Below, piece by piece: positions 26,301 through 36,356 of a DNA stretch of 64,000 bases. The DNA comes from Mytilisepta virgata. Its lineage: Eukaryota; Mollusca; Bivalvia; Mytilida; Mytilidae. Every line of letters starts with the position of its first letter. Position 1 is the stretch's first letter. The notes beneath the pieces are model-generated. The model made no database searches. It saw only the letters and a list, made by a program, of their open reading frames with translations, and was not told the origin of the DNA. The DNA lies in the NCBI GenBank assembly GCA_028015205.1, contig CM051521.1:102896513-102960512 (forward strand), written 5' to 3'. Made by a program: the position numbers and the translations under genes.

Positions 26301-26634
26301 TGTCACTTTCTAAAATGTCATTTCCATTGCCAATACGACTGTTCAGGTCACCACAAACAAAAACAGAGTTATGTTCCTTATATTCTAAAACTATCTTTTC
26401 AATAATATCGTGAAAATCTATATCATTATTTAAATAAAAGTTTGAACGCTCATGGGGAATATATGAAAAACATACAATAATATCATTACCTATGTTAAAA
26501 AATTCACCTCTAAATTTAACAACAGAAATACCACAACTAAGTTCCTTTTCAATTGTTATACCATCAATTAAATAGTTTCTACAAAATATTGCAATACCAC
26601 CTTCATTTCTGGTAATAGGGAGTGATACAACATG
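23380..26634 (-). mobile_element. 5'-truncated non-LTR retrotransposon (LINE)
   Basis: Reads on the minus strand: endonuclease, reverse transcriptase, Cys/His C-terminus, then a 3' end followed by an (ATTC)n microsatellite (the + strand shows GAAT repeats at 23380-23399). It starts abruptly within the endonuclease near 26634, so ORF1 and the first part of the endonuclease are lost, as expected from incomplete reverse transcription. The clade cannot be fixed by eye. Confidence 0.88.
23490..26634 (-). pseudogene. LINE endonuclease / reverse transcriptase pseudogene
   Basis: Endonuclease motifs CGDLNSR, SSVNDYLL and SDHAPLSF lie between 26634 and 26000. Reverse transcriptase motifs NNYRPI, NQFGFRPGRST, FVNFRKAFD and FADDTVLF lie between 25600 and 24640. 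A CKCC...HFLLVCPAY zinc-knuckle-like end lies at 23500-23720. Damage: frame changes near 25980, 25740 and 24000, an in-frame TAA at 24770-24772 just after GVKQGEPV, and Asn instead of the first catalytic Asp in FVNFRKAFD. It cannot encode a working enzyme as it stands. Confidence 0.9.
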
Positions 26635-26984
26635 TATTCATGTCAGACACAAACTATATAGTAGAGACACAAAAAGTGCTACAGGTAAGACAACAGGGCA
26701 AAAAACACCAGGGCTGTAGGATTGTTTAAGACTGTGTAATAGATTTCAGTAGAAATAACTATGAGTCAGAACGAGTAACAAAGAAATATTACACAATTAA
26801 AACTATGATAGTAGTATATAATGGGTGTAAAACTTGAGTAAAGTGTTCTCTTTGTGCTCTATCAGGGCAATTTGTAACACAAAAATAACTGGACTGAAGC
26901 AGTCGATAACGACAGCTATCTCCGCATTCCCCACATACTACATACACCCTTAGTGCATCAAAGACTGCAACACATTTACAATCT
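26635..26984. other. Unassigned repeat-like sequence
   Basis: No ORF or named repeat recognised between the LINE start and a reverse-oriented family-A fragment. Confidence 0.4.
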
Positions 26985-27310
26985 TATGTTTGACCATGAA
27001 ATTTTGAAAATCAAAATTCTAAATCTTAATGCACATGTACATACAGTGTTTGACAATATTGTATAGAAATAAAATTTATACAGTGAAAATTGAGAGGCTG
27101 CTTAAATTCACATTTACTGCGGGTCCCAAGTTTTCAAAATCAAAATTCTGAAACTTTATTGCGCATCGGCTTATAGTGTCCGACAATACTGTATCAAAAT
27201 AAAATGCGTAAATTGAAAAATTAAAGAGGGATTAAGGTCACAATTTCTGAAATTTGACCTCAGTCTCAATTCTAAAACTCCATACTGTACAGAAAGAAAA
27301 TACATAATGT
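26985..27310 (-). repeat. Reverse-oriented fragment of family-A internal repeats
   Basis: Two to three units of about 140 bp with ATCAAAATTCT, GACAATA.TGTAT and AAATAAAAT, the reverse complement of the units at 29440-30130. Confidence 0.65.
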
Positions 27311-27829
27311 TAAAAATAAAGTGGGTGAATGCTATTAGGTCAATGATACAGAATTAAAAACCTCCCAGGGTCTATGAACACTAAAGCTACATCCCCTTTA
27401 GAGACCCTAAGGTAGTTGAAACCTTGACTCGCCTCCATGACAAATATATAATTGCCCCGCGGACAAAGCCCCTAATAACATCGTTTTTGTCTGCAAGAAC
27501 TATTATTTTGAGTGTCTTAGAAACGAGTTGGGAATAGATAACACTGCGGGGAACCCAACTTATACACGGACCACACTTACTAAGCAGAAAGTCCTTGATA
27601 ACCACCAGACCGTTCCTTATTCCTGTGACATTTCTACAAAGGGTGAAGAAATGGAACATCCTTGCTCTTTATTGGATTGCTAAACTACGTAAGAATCCGT
27701 TTAAACAAAGGCTACATGCAACAGCATAAAAACATTCGACTTCTGTACACTCAATACTACCATACCACATTATCAATTAAAATATCAATTGAAACAATTA
27801 GTTCATCAATGTTTTTTCAAATAAAAGAA
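27311..27829. other. No recognised feature
   Basis: A minus-strand ORF at 27387-27659 has no known domain. Confidence 0.4.
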
Positions 27830-28489
27830 AGTTCGGGATATAGCGATTGTCTCCGTCCGTCCGTCTGTCCGATGGTTACACTTTCTTGTGACTTCAACTC
27901 CTCCTTCACTTTTGGGTTTAGGAATTTAATTTCTATATAAAATGATTGCATACCATCTGTAGATGTGGAATAAGGTTTTAGAATTTTGATTTTCTAAACA
28001 AGGAGCACACATGGGTTGAACTTTGAAAATTTGGAATTCAAACTTTTGACCTAAACTCGTCTTTCATTTTTAGCTCACCTGGCCAAGGCCGCGTGAGCTT
28101 TTGACATCACTTGGCGACCGTCGTCCGTCCTTTAACTTTTCACATTTTAATCTTCTACTCTGAAACCACTGGGCAAAATGGAATTAAAATTTGGCAGGAA
28201 GCATCTATATAAGGTCCTTTATAAAGTTTGCTCATTTCGTCCCGATCGGAGAACAAACATGGGCAATTCTTTTTTTTTTTTTTTTTTTTTGATTGGCTGA
28301 GTTTTCAAAAAGCTTCTTGTCTGAAACTGCTTGGCCAAGGGAACAAAACTTGTGACAGAACGCATATATGGGAGGTCCTTTACAAAGTTTCTTCATTTCG
28401 TCCCGATCGGGCAACAAACATGGCCGTCATGGGAAATTCTTATATTATATACTCATATAGAAATCTTTAATCTGATTTTTTAAAACAGT

Positions 28490-28770
28490 GTCACGTGATA
28501 TTTGCCCATTCGCCGGGTCAACCGAAAATCGTTGGGTCGCATAGTAAGGTCAACCGCTCGCGAGAAAACCCCATGGAAATCCTCTCGTGAGCCTCACGTG
28601 TTTCCATTTATAGTTACTTCCCTTGTTTCAGTAAACAAAAATCATGGCGTCCGACAACAGGTTGCTTGCGGTGGAAGAGGGTAGATTATTTATATGCAAA
28701 CTTGGTCGTGCTTGGTATCTACAAAAAACAACGTGATATCTGTCAAAAGTTGAATATTCGATATAATATA
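28490..28770 (+). other. Unusual GC-rich block with ATG in strong context inside B1
   Basis: Contains ACTTCCC, then ATCATGGCGTCC; the frame from ATG at 28644 reads MASDNRLLAVEEG and runs open for about 30 residues. It looks like a gene 5' end (UTR plus first codons) but there is no recognised protein and no proof of expression. Could be captured host DNA or chance. Confidence 0.3.
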
Positions 28771-28774
28771 ACAG

Positions 28775-28975
28775 TTATCACCCTTGTTGGTGTGTGACCC
28801 GACGGTTTGTCTCCCCTCGGAAAGTAAGGTCACCCTCGGGAAGTAAGGTCACCCTCGGGTGACCTTACTTTCCTCTGGGAGACAAACCGTCGGGTCACAC
28901 ACCAACAAGCCCTCGGGTGACATTACTTTCCTCTGGGAGACAAACCGTCGTGTCACACACCAACAAGGGTGATAA
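28775..28975. repeat. Palindrome with one duplicated arm (P2)
   Basis: The left arm begins TTATCACCCTTGTTGGTG and its inverse ends at 28975. The right arm (ACTTTCCTCTGGGAGACAAA ... CACACACCAACAAG) is present twice in tandem. The centre is CCCTCGGG. Confidence 0.85.
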
Positions 28976-30390
28976 TTGTATAGTATTTCACAGGTTGATT
29001 AAAAAAACATTTGGGCAATTGGAACGAAACTTGACAGGAAGCATCTATGAGAGGTTCTTTACAAAATTTCCTCATTTCGTCCTGATCGAACTACAAATAT
29101 GGCCGCCATTGTCAGTTCTTGTTTCTGATTGGCTGATATAAGAAAATCTTTTCCTCTGAAATCGCTAGGCCAAATGGAACAAAACTTGTCAATCCCTCAT
29201 TCAAAATGACCATCGGCAGACATAAGACCCTATGGGACACACATGCAAAAATCTTCTGGAGAACCACTGAATTTATGAATGTGCTGACCTGTAAGTAGAC
29301 GGACCTTGATGCAGAAAATGTGGTCCCTACAAGGCTTACCACACTTCATAATGATAGTGAAAAGTGACTTTCACCTCAATAAAAACGGCTTTCATTCCAG
29401 TTGAGCGATATAGGCTCAGCCCTCTGAGCCTCTTGTTTAATTTTGCATTTTATTTCTGTAAAGTATTGTCATGCACCATAGCAGATGCACAGGGGTCGAA
29501 TTTTCGAAAAACTGTCAATTTAAGCTTGTGACATAAACTCCTCTTTCATTTTACAATTTATGAATTTTATTTATATACAGTGTTGTCATGCATCATATGC
29601 AGATGCGCAATAAGATTTTAGAATTTTGATTTTATAAAATTTGGGCCCACTTGGGTCGAATTTCAAAAAACTGTCAATTTAGGCTTGTGACCTAAACTCC
29701 TCTTTCATTTTACAATTTATGCATTTTATTTCTATGCGGATTGTCATACACTATATGCAGTTGCGCAAAACGGTTTTAGAATTTTGATTTTCTAAAAGTG
29801 AGGCCCACGGTTGTCTAATTTTGAAAAACTATCAATTTAAGCTTGTGACATAAACTTGTGTTTTGTTGTTCAATTAATGCATTTTATTTCTATACATTGT
29901 TGTCAAACAGCACATGCAGATGTGCAATAAGGTTTTAGAATTTTAATTTTATAAAATTGGGGTCCATAGGAGTCGAAATTTTCAATTTTCAATTTAAGCT
30001 TGTGACCTTAACTTCTCTTTCATTTTGCAATTTATTCATTTTGATTATACATAGTATTGTCCTACACTATATATAGTTGCATAATAAGGATTTAGAATAT
30101 CGATTTTAAAACCGGGGGCTCACTCAGGTCAAATTTTAAAAAATTGTCAGTTTAAGCTCTTGAACTATGGTTTTTTTCCTTTTTCATTAAGTTTATTGAT
30201 TTAATTTCTTTATAGAATGACTGCATACTATTTTTAGATAGGAATAAGGTTTTATATTTTTGAATATAGGTAAGTGGCCCATCTACTTACAGGGGGTACG
30301 TGGATCACTGTCGATTCCGACAGTACATCTTTCTAGTTATTATTAAGGTCTTTCCCATCCTATATGAAGACATTACTGTTATTCTTCTGT

Positions 30391-31431
30391 TTATTATACC
30401 CGCATTGCGGGTATAGTGTCGTTGTCTCCGTCCGTCCATCTGTTCGTCCGTTCGTCCGTCTGTCGGTCTGTCCGTCCGTCACACTTTCTTGTGACATCAA
30501 CTCCTCATTCAGTTTTGGGTATAGGATTTTAATTCCTTCACAGTAGCGTTGCATATACATGTATCCTGTAGATGCGCTATAAGGTTTTAAAATTTTTGAT
30601 TTCGCTCAATTGGTGAAATGTCGGACCGAAAACGAGCGAATTATCATAATATGCTTGTGAAATCAACTCCTCATTCATTATTGATGCAACGCTTCTACAT
30701 TCATTATAGAATGATCGTACATGTGATGTAAATGCACAAGGTTTTAAAATTTTGATTTCTTTCGTCGAGCGAAATTTGGGACAGAAAATGAGCGAATTTT
30801 CAAAATATGCTTAAAACATCAATTTTTGAAGCACTTTTATTCTAGGCTTCTGGTTTCTTTATAGGTAAATTGTCCATGGTGTAAAGATGGAAAAACAGGT
30901 TTCAAAATTTTCATTTTCGCTTAATGGACGAAATCAACAAATTGTCAAAATATGAATGTGACATCAACTCCTTATTGATTATTGATGCTAGGCTTCCTCT
31001 TTGATTATAGAATGATTGTACATATGATGTAGATGCGCAATAAGGTTTTAAAATTTTGATTTCATTTATGGAGCGAAAATTGGGACCGAAAATGAGCGAA
31101 TTTTCAAAATATGCTTAAAACATTAATTTCTGAGTCATTTTTTATGCTAGGCTGCTGGTTTCTTCATAGGTAGATTGTCCATGATGGACAGATGCAAAAA
31201 GAGATGCTCAACACACAATTTTTGACCCATGACATATAGGAAGTATTATACTTATCAAAATACACTGTTGAGGATTAACATAGAGATCTTTGATCCTAAA
31301 ATAAACTTTGCATGGTTTATTTTAACTCGGGGTAAGTTTTGTCTTTAACACTAAATTTGCATCAAAATTATCACTTGGATGAAACAAATGTTGGAGTGCG
31401 AGTATAACTGTCGTCTCCGACAGTACTCTAG
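30391..31431 (+). mobile_element. Family A Helentron-like element, copy A2 (complete ends)
   Basis: 5' end TTATTATACCCGCATTGCGGG includes the hairpin TACCCGC/GCGGGTA. A (CCGT)n tract follows, then 300-bp-scale repeats with AAATGAGCGAATTTTCAAAA. Near the 3' end GTGCGAGTATAA (31396-31407) is an inverted copy of TTATACCCGCA. Next comes the hairpin CTGTCG/CGACAG (31408-31423), then CTAG (31428-31431) followed by TT. No coding capacity. Confidence 0.75.
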
Positions 31432-31448
31432 TTATTATTATGCTTCCT

Positions 31449-32735
31449 TTTTAGCTCACCTGGCCATAGGCCATGTGAGCTATTGCCATCACTTGGCGTC
31501 CGTCGTCGTCGTCGTCTGTCGTCGTCGTCGTCTGTAAACTTTTTCAAACGTTAACTCGTCCTAAACTACTGGACCGACTTCAACCTAACTTTGCAGAATT
31601 GTTCTTTAGGGCATCTGGAAAATTTCTATCGTTTAAAATTTTTGAAATGTCGAAAAACATGGCTGTCGTTACTATAAATAGAACATAGGGGTAAATTGCT
31701 GTTTTTTGCTAATAACTCAAAAACCGTTACAGATATCGAAAATCTGACATGGGGTAAAATTGATCAGCATGACAAGATCTACCTACCCTGAAATTTTGAA
31801 GGAAATTCCAAAACCCATTTAGGAGTTATTGCCCTTTTTTCACATTTTTGACTTTTTTTATGTTATTATTTCAAAAATCTTCTTCTCTGAAACTACTATT
31901 CAAAATCATATGAAACTTGGTAAGATTGTTGCTTAGGGTACCCTGCATAGAACTGATGTGGGGATTTTTGATTTGTCGAAAAACATGGCCGCTGTTACTA
32001 AAAATAGAACATAGGGGTAAATTGCTGTTTTTTGCTAATAACTCAAAAACCGTTACAGATATCGAAAATCTGACATGGGGTAAATTTGATCAGCATGACA
32101 AGATCTACCTACCCTGAAATTTTGAAGGAAATTCCAAAACCCATTTAGGAGTTATTGTCCTTTTTTCGTCAAATTTTCATAATTTAACATTTTTCGTCAT
32201 TTATCTCCAAAACTATTTGAGATAGAAGTGAAATGTAAATTTGAAAAATGTTTGCCATGTTGAGATCTACATACCCTGAAATTTTAAAGGAAATCCCAAA
32301 ACCCATTTAGGAGTTATTGCCCTTTTTTGTCAAATTTTTAAAATTTTAACATTTTTGCATTTATCTCCAAAACTATTTGAGATAGAAGTGAAATGTAAAT
32401 TGAAAAATGTTTGCCATGTTGAGATCTACCTACCCTGAAATTTTGAAGGGAATCCCGAATTCTATTTAGGAGTTATTGGTTTGTGTAATTTGAGGTCAGG
32501 TTCTGTTACATTTATTTAAGGTTCACCCTTATTCCTGGTCAATTTTGTCAACTTCCTGCCAGGACTACCACCATCAGGGAACATATTTTAACATTAAACC
32601 TTATGAAAAATAAATCTTCAACAAATTTTCCCTGAACAATTGAACCAATTGCAACAAACTTGGTCAAATAGTTGATTAATTGTCCAATGAAAACCAGACT
32701 CCAGGTGAGCGATACAGGCTCTGGTGAGCCTCTTG
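31449..32735 (+). mobile_element. Family B Helentron-like element, copy B2 (complete ends)
   Basis: 5' end TTTTAGCTCACCTGGCC with the palindrome AGCTCACCTGGCC-ATA-GGCCATGTGAGCT, then a (CGT)n tract. Two near-identical blocks of about 190 bp begin near 31651 and 31977. Then come two units of about 133 bp with TTGAGATAGAAGTGAAATG. The 3' end has the inverted start CCAGGTGAGCG (32701-32711), hairpin GGCTC-TGGT-GAGCC (32717-32730) and CTTG (32732-32735) before TTT. Only 17 bp separate it from A2. Confidence 0.75.
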
Positions 32736-33120
32736 TTTCCGTTGTTTTTTCAAAGTAAATGGTCAAAAAATTGGACCTATATATCGATATGATAGATCGG
32801 TAGAGATAATGACATGAAACCTTTTGCAATGTCTTCAGCTAAATACGTGCGCAACTTTGATAAGTTTAGTCAAAAAGGATCTAATGACATCTTATAGGAG
32901 TTATTTCCCCTTAACCAATTTTCACTTTTGGTTTTTCAGACCAATGTTAAATTAGAGTTGTGATATCAACATGAAACTTCATATTAACACTTTTTATAAA
33001 TGAGGTCAAGGTGAAAGGTCAAGGTCATGTTCTAAATTTTGACCTATGCTTGTTAGCGCTACTCCTCTTAAACCGTAAAAGATAGCTGATAACATGTAAC
33101 GGGGAAAATGTAGAGGACAT
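32736..33120 (+). repeat. Fragment of a related repeat
   Basis: Shares phrases such as TAGGAGTTATTTCCCCTTAA and GGTCAAGGTGAAAGGTCAAGG with internal segments of these element families; no ends recognised. Confidence 0.4.
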
Positions 33121-34138
33121 TGAGACGCAGTTTTTTTTTGCATTTGCTTCCAATCATCAGCTATCCCGCCAATTTATTTATTTCTAAAATTGTATTTGTT
33201 CAAAATACAGGTGCAGTTGATATAGGGACAGGAAACGTTTATATATTACACACAATTTTTTAATAAATTCCCGTTGCAATGTATAAATTAAAAAAACGAA
33301 TTATTCGACGGATTTTTTTTCTAAAACTTGCATGAATATTTAAATGCAACTTATAAAAAAATAATAAATACACAAAAATAATCAACAAATTCTGACATGG
33401 TATAAAATGTTATCAGTTCGTGTACTATCAACCGAAAAAAAAATTCATGAAAGACGTGTCGATTTTTTATTTTTTATTTTGTTTTGGTAAGTCTAACCAA
33501 TTAATCATATTTCTTGGTCATTATCATTGTTTGACGGTTGGAACCGACAGAAGCTATAAAATTTGAACTGTTCACACTTAAGGTGTGTAATATTTAATTT
33601 TGTACATACATGTAAATGAAATATATGAGACCTGTAATTTTTCGTAAAAATTATAAAGTCCACTGAATACAAAAGGTAATTCCTCCAGGGTTTACTCGCC
33701 GGCGGCTGGCATTTGGTTTTGTTAATGACATTTTTTGTTGACGTCTGGTTTCCTATATATTTTTCAACAGCTAGATACTAACAGTTAATTCAGAGTGAGT
33801 TTTATACATTGGAAACATTTCTTTATTGTCTTCATATGAAAGTCGAAAAGTATGGTTCATTACAACATATCATTTTTCCTAATGTCAAGGAAATATAAAG
33901 TCGCAAATAATTTCTGAGTGTTTGTCCTCGATAGATGCATACATTTCCCATAGTAAGGTTTGGGTCGCACATCCACTGCCAATCCAAAAAGGACTTGGCA
34001 TCATGCGAATTTTGTACTGCGAAAACAAAAGTAACAATTTGGCGACACTATAAAGTTTTGGATTATTTTTTACGACTGCAAATTAATAGTTTTTCTGTTT
34101 ATTTTTTCAGTAAAAATTACAAAAGTAGCATTATAATA

Positions 34139-34240
34139 GGGGTCTCGGTGGCCGAGTGGTCTAGATAGCTCGTATTGACTAATAATGATCACTAGCCTTC
34201 CACCAATAAAAATTAGCCAAACTAAACAAACAAACAAACA
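34139..34240 (+). mobile_element. tRNA-derived SINE, internally deleted copy (left arm)
   Basis: GGTCTCGGTGGCCGAGTGG is the head of the SINE seen in full at 55541-55804. It jumps to CCACCAATAAAAATTAGCC and ends AAACAAACAAACA. The middle with the B box is missing. Confidence 0.8.
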
Positions 34241-34817
34241 TTATATAGTCAATGTATTCTTTCCCACGGCAGCCAAACTTTTCTGGTAGATCTGAAGGTA
34301 AAGTATATTGTACATTTGTTTGCATTAAATGATTTTAATTATCAAACATTAAAACGCAATATAATATGGTTCAACCAAAACTGAACATTGTTGGAAAAAG
34401 AATACAGATAAATTGAAAGGTGGGAGACCAAAGACAAAACTGCCGAAAAGGGCGATATATACCTGATTGCATGCAGGTAAACGTTATGCAGAGAACAAAT
34501 ATTATACATATACGTTTGTACATAGTTTATTGGCGTTTTTAACTCTAATCGGAAGCGATACTGATACATTCGGTTGGATCCTTTGGTCAACAGCTCATAT
34601 TGAATAACGGACCAAGCGATCCTGATACATTCCGGTGGATTCTTTGGTCAGCAGCTCATATCGAAGAGCGGGTCAAATCTGTGCGACGTCACAGTGCCGT
34701 AGTTGGTCAAAATCTCAGAAATGAGCAGTTGGATATAGACGTAGGGTAATATGAAAATAGAAGCTTATAAGTTATGTTTCATAATATCACATGTTATTAA
34801 ATAGATTCAGCTCACTT

Positions 34818-35171
34818 TATTTAGTTTAAACTTATTTTTTATAGTGGGAAAATAGTTATGCCAACTTATACTAATCCCTCTCCACTTGGCGGGTTCGAGA
34901 GCGGCCCCTGTAGCGGCGTTTTAGCCTACTCTTTTTCGTCATCGACAGGGGTGTCTTTAGCGTGCTAAGGGTGTTGCTCTCCCTTAACACGGAACAGCCA
35001 TTTTTCGTCTCCATCCGACGGGCTAGCATCGTTTATCGAGACCACCCTCGCAAATGGTGTCGATAGGGCGACGCAAATTTGATCCCTGAAATTTTATTCC
35101 CCGAACGGGAATCGAACCAGGAACCTCTGGCTTCGTAGTCCGATGCACCAACCACTACACCACAACGCCCC
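34818..35171 (-). mobile_element. tRNA-derived SINE present only in the left arm
   Basis: On the minus strand, head GGCGTTGTGGTGTAGTGG (A box) and CCTGGTTCGATTCCCG (B box), then a body with GTTAAGGGAGAGCAACACCC and TTAGCACGCTAAAGACACC. Interrupts the arm sequence AGCTCACTT / CTTGATTTT, which is continuous in the right arm. Possibly of the MetaSINE or V-SINE type; this is a guess from the body sequence. Confidence 0.8.
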
Positions 35172-35980
35172 TTGATTTTAACCTGGATTGGAATATTAAG
35201 TGGCTTGAGATATTGTCCATTAAAGTCTTATGTTACAGATAGATTTTATTTGCGAGTTTACTTTGTTGGGCCACTTCATCAAATAAAAAATAAACTGACA
35301 GTGAAATACGTTAAACATGAAGTAATGAAAGTCTAACAAATGTATGGGCATGTTACACTTGTAAAGTGATCTTTTAATTATCTCAATTTAATCTGAAAAC
35401 ACTGATAAAACATGTAAATATTCAAACATGCACGTAATTATGTGTTATCTTATCATATATATAGTTTTTATGGTAATTAAATCAAGTTAAAACAAATATC
35501 AAAACTATAAATTTCCTCAGTAAGTGTTTATGATGACCTGGTCTATTTCTTTAAGATTATCTAAATAATTTCAATCAAATCATGCGCACTTGAGAAAGAT
35601 GAAACGTTATAACTCTGTCCACAGAGATTGAACACAATACAGGCTTTGTTTATACAGATAAGACGAATACTTGGCGTGTGTCCAGTTCTCAAATGTCGTA
35701 ACCAGCTAAAAAGACAAAATGTGGCCGATACTTAAATTTATCCACATTTGTAGCGGTATTTATACAGAAATTAAGTAAACCATAGAGACATCATTTAAAT
35801 AGAATCCCGGTTTACATCCATATAATATTATTAGATCAAAATCCATGGCGAAGTGATGAAAAATTAACATTGAGAACAAATACTACATATAAAGATATTA
35901 GAACAATAAACAACACAGCTCAACTACACCAATTACTATGTGAAAATACTCTTACATAAAACCAACAATATCATCAGATG

Positions 35981-36356
35981 CTTCGGAAAGTAAGTATGTC
36001 CTGTTCTTTGCAGTTATTTATGGAAGAACTACATGATGAACTTTTCTTAACCAGGGTTTTATGTTGATGTCATCACTTAGGAAAGTTTACGGTCGTCATC
36101 ACGAATAGATTGACCATTACAGTGTTCCAATATCTAAGATGATGTTGGACCTGTTCCCACTGTCGTAATATTTCATGTGCTTCCACCGATTTGTGACTTC
36201 CACCGGATTGACTTTGTTGAACTTCACGATGGGTGCCGTATACGGAGCAGAAACTGCTTACCCTTCCGGAGAACCTGGGTTTACTCTTGGTTTTTATAGG
36301 AGTTCGTGTTGTTCATTGTTTATGTATATTTGTCCTTTTTAGTGTCTGCATAAAAA
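35981..36356 (+). pseudogene. Loop of the giant inverted repeat: retrotransposon tail fragment
   Basis: Near 36090 reads GRHHE with an inverted-repeat-free context similar to GRHHDLVDRY at 21.6 kb. Then GGAGCAGAAACTGCTTACCC TTCCGGA and GTTTTTATAGGAGTTCGTG, matching the tail at 21.7-21.9 kb. Degenerate, no open frame. Confidence 0.6.

Larger units (their letters stand above)
28070..29435 (+). mobile_element. Family B Helentron-like element B1, nested in A1
   Basis: Starts TTAGCTCACCTGGCC with an imperfect hairpin (CTCACCTGGCC / GGCCGCGTGAGC). Ends with an inverted copy of the start (CCAGTTGAGCG), the hairpin GGCTCAG-CCCT-CTGAGCC and CTTG at 29432-29435 before TTT. Internal units include CTGAAACCACTGGGCAAAA and TTCATTTCGTCCCGATCG. 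It carries an extra 28490-28990 block containing palindrome P2 that copy B2 lacks. Confidence 0.7.
27830..30336 (+). mobile_element. Family A Helentron-like element, copy A1, split by B1
   Basis: The 5' part (27830-28069) has a worn start, GGGATATAGCG, then a (CCGT)n tract. The rest resumes at 29436 with about 140-bp tandem units (TTTAGAATTTTGATTTT, GTGACCTAAACTCCTCTTTC). It ends with the hairpin CTGTCG-ATTC-CGACAG (30308-30323) and CTAG at 30333-30336 followed by TT. No protein is encoded. Hairpin plus CTAG is the Helitron/Helentron 3' signature. Confidence 0.7.
33164..35980 (+). repeat. Giant inverted repeat, left arm
   Basis: Reverse complement of 36357-38442 over almost its whole length, by eye mostly 85-90% alike. 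Extra segments in this arm: about 33450-33765, 34538-34735 (with a 60-bp tandem duplication) and a SINE at 34818-35171. Outer start TCCCGCCAATT, inner end CATCAGATG. No gene recognised in it. Confidence 0.9.

Noticed and set aside
30360..30560. ORFs rich in repeated RPSV or DGRT
   Set aside because: They are translations of the (CCGT)n tract in element A2.
27830..32735. CRISPR-like or protein-coding reading of the regular repeats
   Set aside because: Repeats are long, diverged units in a eukaryotic non-coding element with no spacers or open frames.
34150..34200. tRNA gene suggested by GGTCTCGGTGGCCGAGTGG
   Set aside because: No matching B box or acceptor stem; it is the head of a SINE.
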